A DNA stretch of 7,987 bases from Balneolia bacterium (GTDB lineage Bacteria; Bacteroidota; Rhodothermia; Balneolales; Cyclonatronaceae). The first letter of the stretch is position 1. Every line of letters starts with the position of its first letter. The notes under the pieces are model-generated. The model saw nothing but the letters and a program-made list of their open reading frames with translations. It ran no database searches and was not told where the DNA came from. Of the stretch, positions 6,812 to 7,987 are shown in pieces. The position numbers and the translations under genes were made by a program. Location of the stretch: NCBI GenBank assembly GCA_003566395.1, contig PXDL01000011.1, positions 1 through 7,987 on the forward strand, written 5' to 3'.

Positions 6812-7709
6812 TATCTGGAATTCCGCAGCCATTGCAGCGGCGCTTGTATTAATCGGCATGCATTTGTCTCTGGATGAAACAGCAGTTTATGCCGGAACAA
6901 CTTTCGCGCTTCTCGGACTCATTCTTATCGGCATTCCGCACGGCAGCCTCGATCACATCATCACCGAAAAAGGAACCCGTGACGGGCAGTTTTCCCTCAT
7001 CCGCTTCCTTGCCGTCTATCTGCTTACTATGGCCGTCTATGCCCTTTTCTGGGTTCAACTTCCGGCCTTCAGTCTTATCGTATTTTTACTGATGTCGGCC
7101 TATCATTTCGGGGAAACCGATTTGCTTCGGGCAGGCCTCGCATCAAAAACAGGGAGAACGGCGGCGTTTTTATTCTACGGCATCTTGCTTTTATGGGGCC
7201 TGCTTGCCAACGATGCGCATCAATCACAGGAGATTATAGAAAGCATGTTGCCGGGCTCGGCTCTTACGGCCGGTTTCGTACAGCTGAACGAGCAATTCCC
7301 CATCCTTCGGTTCAGTGAATTCATCGCGTTGGGATTGCGGCTGCTGCTGGTCCGGTCGGGCCTGTTCGATCACTTTAGGCTGGGCATCGTACTTTTTGCG
7401 GCTCTGTTTATCCCGCTGCTTGAAGGGTTTTTACTCTACTTCTGCCATCACCACGCATGGGTAAATCTGCTGCGCGTTAAAGAGCGTCTGTACGAATCCG
7501 GCGGCGGCCTCAAAAAAATGATACGCGACATGATGCCCTTCAGCCTGATTTCAGTTTTCGGTATTATAGTTTTGGTTGGCAGTGCTCCTTTATGGCTCAG
7601 CCACGTGAACCCGGTGCTGCTCTTTTTTATTCTAATCTCTGTTCTCACCCTGCCACACGCAGGTATTATGGCTCGTTTTTATGCGCAACCGGCGGGGTCT
7701 TCAGGGTGA
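6801..7709 (+). CDS. blh: Brp/Blh-family beta-carotene 15,15'-dioxygenase (retinal synthesis)
   Basis: This 302-residue multi-pass membrane protein belongs to the Brp/Blh family, which splits beta-carotene into two retinal molecules using iron and O2. Conserved stations are IPHGSLDH (45-52; His47, Asp51, His52), AYHFGETD (100-107; His102), LYFCHHHAWVN (212-222) and LTLPHAGIM (282-290; His286). About seven hydrophobic helices carry these sites. Against the marine proteorhodopsin-associated Blh, aligned from memory, His47, His102 and His218 match three catalytic histidines, but the fourth position is Asn222 where HSxxH is expected. The frame is open upstream inside crtY, but the ATG at 6801 is right because it starts the family domain and overlaps the crtY stop by 11 bases. 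Retinal made here would serve a rhodopsin encoded outside the window. Family assignment is strong; activity is somewhat less certain because of Asn222. Confidence 0.88.
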   Translation: MKPDIWNSAAIAAALVLIGMHLSLDETAVYAGTTFALLGLILIGIPHGSLDHIITEKGTRDGQFSLIRFLAVYLLTMAVYALFWVQLPAFSLIVFLLMSAYHFGETDLLRAGLASKTGRTAAFLFYGILLLWGLLANDAHQSQEIIESMLPGSALTAGFVQLNEQFPILRFSEFIALGLRLLLVRSGLFDHFRLGIVLFAALFIPLLEGFLLYFCHHHAWVNLLRVKERLYESGGGLKKMIRDMMPFSLISVFGIIVLVGSAPLWLSHVNPVLLFFILISVLTLPHAGIMARFYAQPAGSSG

Positions 7710-7740
7710 TGGGTTCAGTTCGTTCTAAACCAGCGTAAAT

Positions 7741-7762
7741 ATCCTTATGTGACAAGGATTTT
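7741..7762 (+). terminator. Weak candidate terminator after blh
   Basis: A 6-bp stem (ATCCTT/AAGGAT) with a 7-base loop is followed by a short T run at 7759-7762, 31 bases after the blh stop. After one T/T mismatch, two further A-T pairs (7738-7739 with 7761-7762) can extend it. The stem has only two G-C pairs, so efficiency would be low. It is reported because it is the only terminator-like structure directly behind the rightward genes. Confidence 0.3.
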
Positions 7763-7838
7763 AAATAGATGTGGTCAAATGGCACTAACATTTGGGCAGG
7801 ATACAAATAAAGGATTTAGAGCTCGAATCAGACATCTT

Positions 7839-7864
7839 TTACCTTTTGTGCGGACAAAAGGTAA
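7839..7864. repeat. Extragenic palindrome, 11-bp perfect stem with 4-base loop
   Basis: TTACCTTTTGT (7839-7849) and ACAAAAGGTAA (7854-7864) are exact reverse complements around the loop GCGG. There is no T run on either side, so it does not look like an intrinsic terminator. The arm resembles intergenic palindromes with a core like CTTTTGT...ACAAAAG that recur in Bacteroidota-type genomes (from memory, not verified), so a dispersed REP-like element is possible. Confidence 0.55.
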
Positions 7865-7878
7865 CCAGTTACAGAGTA

Positions 7879-7906
7879 CAGTATCAGTATCAGTATCAGT
7901 ATCAGT
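7879..7906 (+). repeat. CAGTAT hexamer tandem repeat
   Basis: There are four perfect head-to-tail copies of CAGTAT (7879-7902) followed by a partial CAGT. Degenerate units flank them: CAGTTA at 7866 and CAGAGTA at 7872 on the left, CAGTTG at 7903 on the right. The array therefore looks like the conserved centre of a longer, decayed tract. It is intergenic, so copy-number changes would alter spacing and not a protein. Confidence 0.8.
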
Positions 7907-7965
7907 TGTCAGTCTGAAGGAATAAATAATTTAGCCGGAGCTTGTTATCTGACAAATTTTCTTTC

Positions 7966-7980
7966 TGTGAATCATTCACA
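7966..7980. promoter_or_regulatory. 15-base palindrome resembling a CRP/FNR-type site
   Basis: TGTGAAT (7966-7972), a central C, and ATTCACA (7974-7980) form a perfect odd-centred palindrome. The outer halves TGTGA and TCACA equal the CRP half-sites but with 5 instead of 6 bases between them. It lies 7 bases from the right edge, so the gene it may control is not visible. Confidence 0.4.
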
Positions 7981-7987
7981 ATTCAAA

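Larger units (their letters stand above)
7710..7987. other. Non-coding 3' region rich in small repeats and dyads
   Basis: No coding frame of credible length or composition was found on either strand in these 278 bases. After the blh stop there is a weak hairpin (ATCCTT 7741-7746, AAGGAT 7754-7759) followed by TTTT, which could act as a poor terminator. Beyond it come the 11-bp-stem palindrome, the CAGTAT array and the 15-bp palindrome listed separately. The stretch is AT-rich compared with the genes and probably contains the promoter region of a gene beyond the right edge. Confidence 0.6.

Overview
The window looks like chromosomal DNA from a member of the Balneolota/Rhodothermota–Bacteroidota group. 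This is inferred from the gene families (a Bacteroidota-style CrtY next to a Brp/Blh enzyme, a small winged-helix regulator paired with a membrane protein, and a SpoIIE-type phosphatase on a large membrane module) and from the near absence of Shine-Dalgarno sequences. The phylum call is moderate confidence and the genus is not recognisable. No rRNA, tRNA, CRISPR array, transposase or phage gene was seen.

Layout: two divergent transcription units flank an intergenic region at 2014-2355. The leftward unit (2013 down to 225) holds three tightly packed genes: a six-helix membrane protein, a 93-residue winged-helix regulator whose start overlaps the preceding stop by 4 bases, and an exported serine hydrolase of the acyl-CoA thioesterase/BAAT family 11 bases further on. 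It ends in a clear intrinsic terminator at 162-198. Its likely promoter (2060-2088) sits on a 23-base inverted repeat, a strong candidate operator for the unit's own regulator.

The rightward series (2356 to 7709) holds four co-directional genes: an 852-residue membrane-bound SpoIIE/PP2C-type Ser/Thr phosphatase with an unusual sensor half, a membrane-anchored thioredoxin-like (TlpA-type) protein, lycopene beta-cyclase (crtY), and a Brp/Blh-family beta-carotene 15,15'-dioxygenase that overlaps crtY by 11 bases. The last two form a retinal-producing pair: lycopene to beta-carotene to retinal. This implies a microbial rhodopsin gene in the genome, but none lies inside the window.

The last 278 bases carry no gene that can be supported. 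They are dense in small structures: a weak hairpin, an 11-bp-stem hairpin resembling an extragenic palindrome, a short CAGTAT hexamer array, and a 15-bp palindrome (TGTGA, 5 bases, TCACA) near the right edge. The most interesting points are the apparent loss of one conserved metal-ligand histidine in the Blh enzyme, the large uncharacterised sensor half of the phosphatase beside the retinal genes, and the promoter-embedded dyad of the leftward operon.
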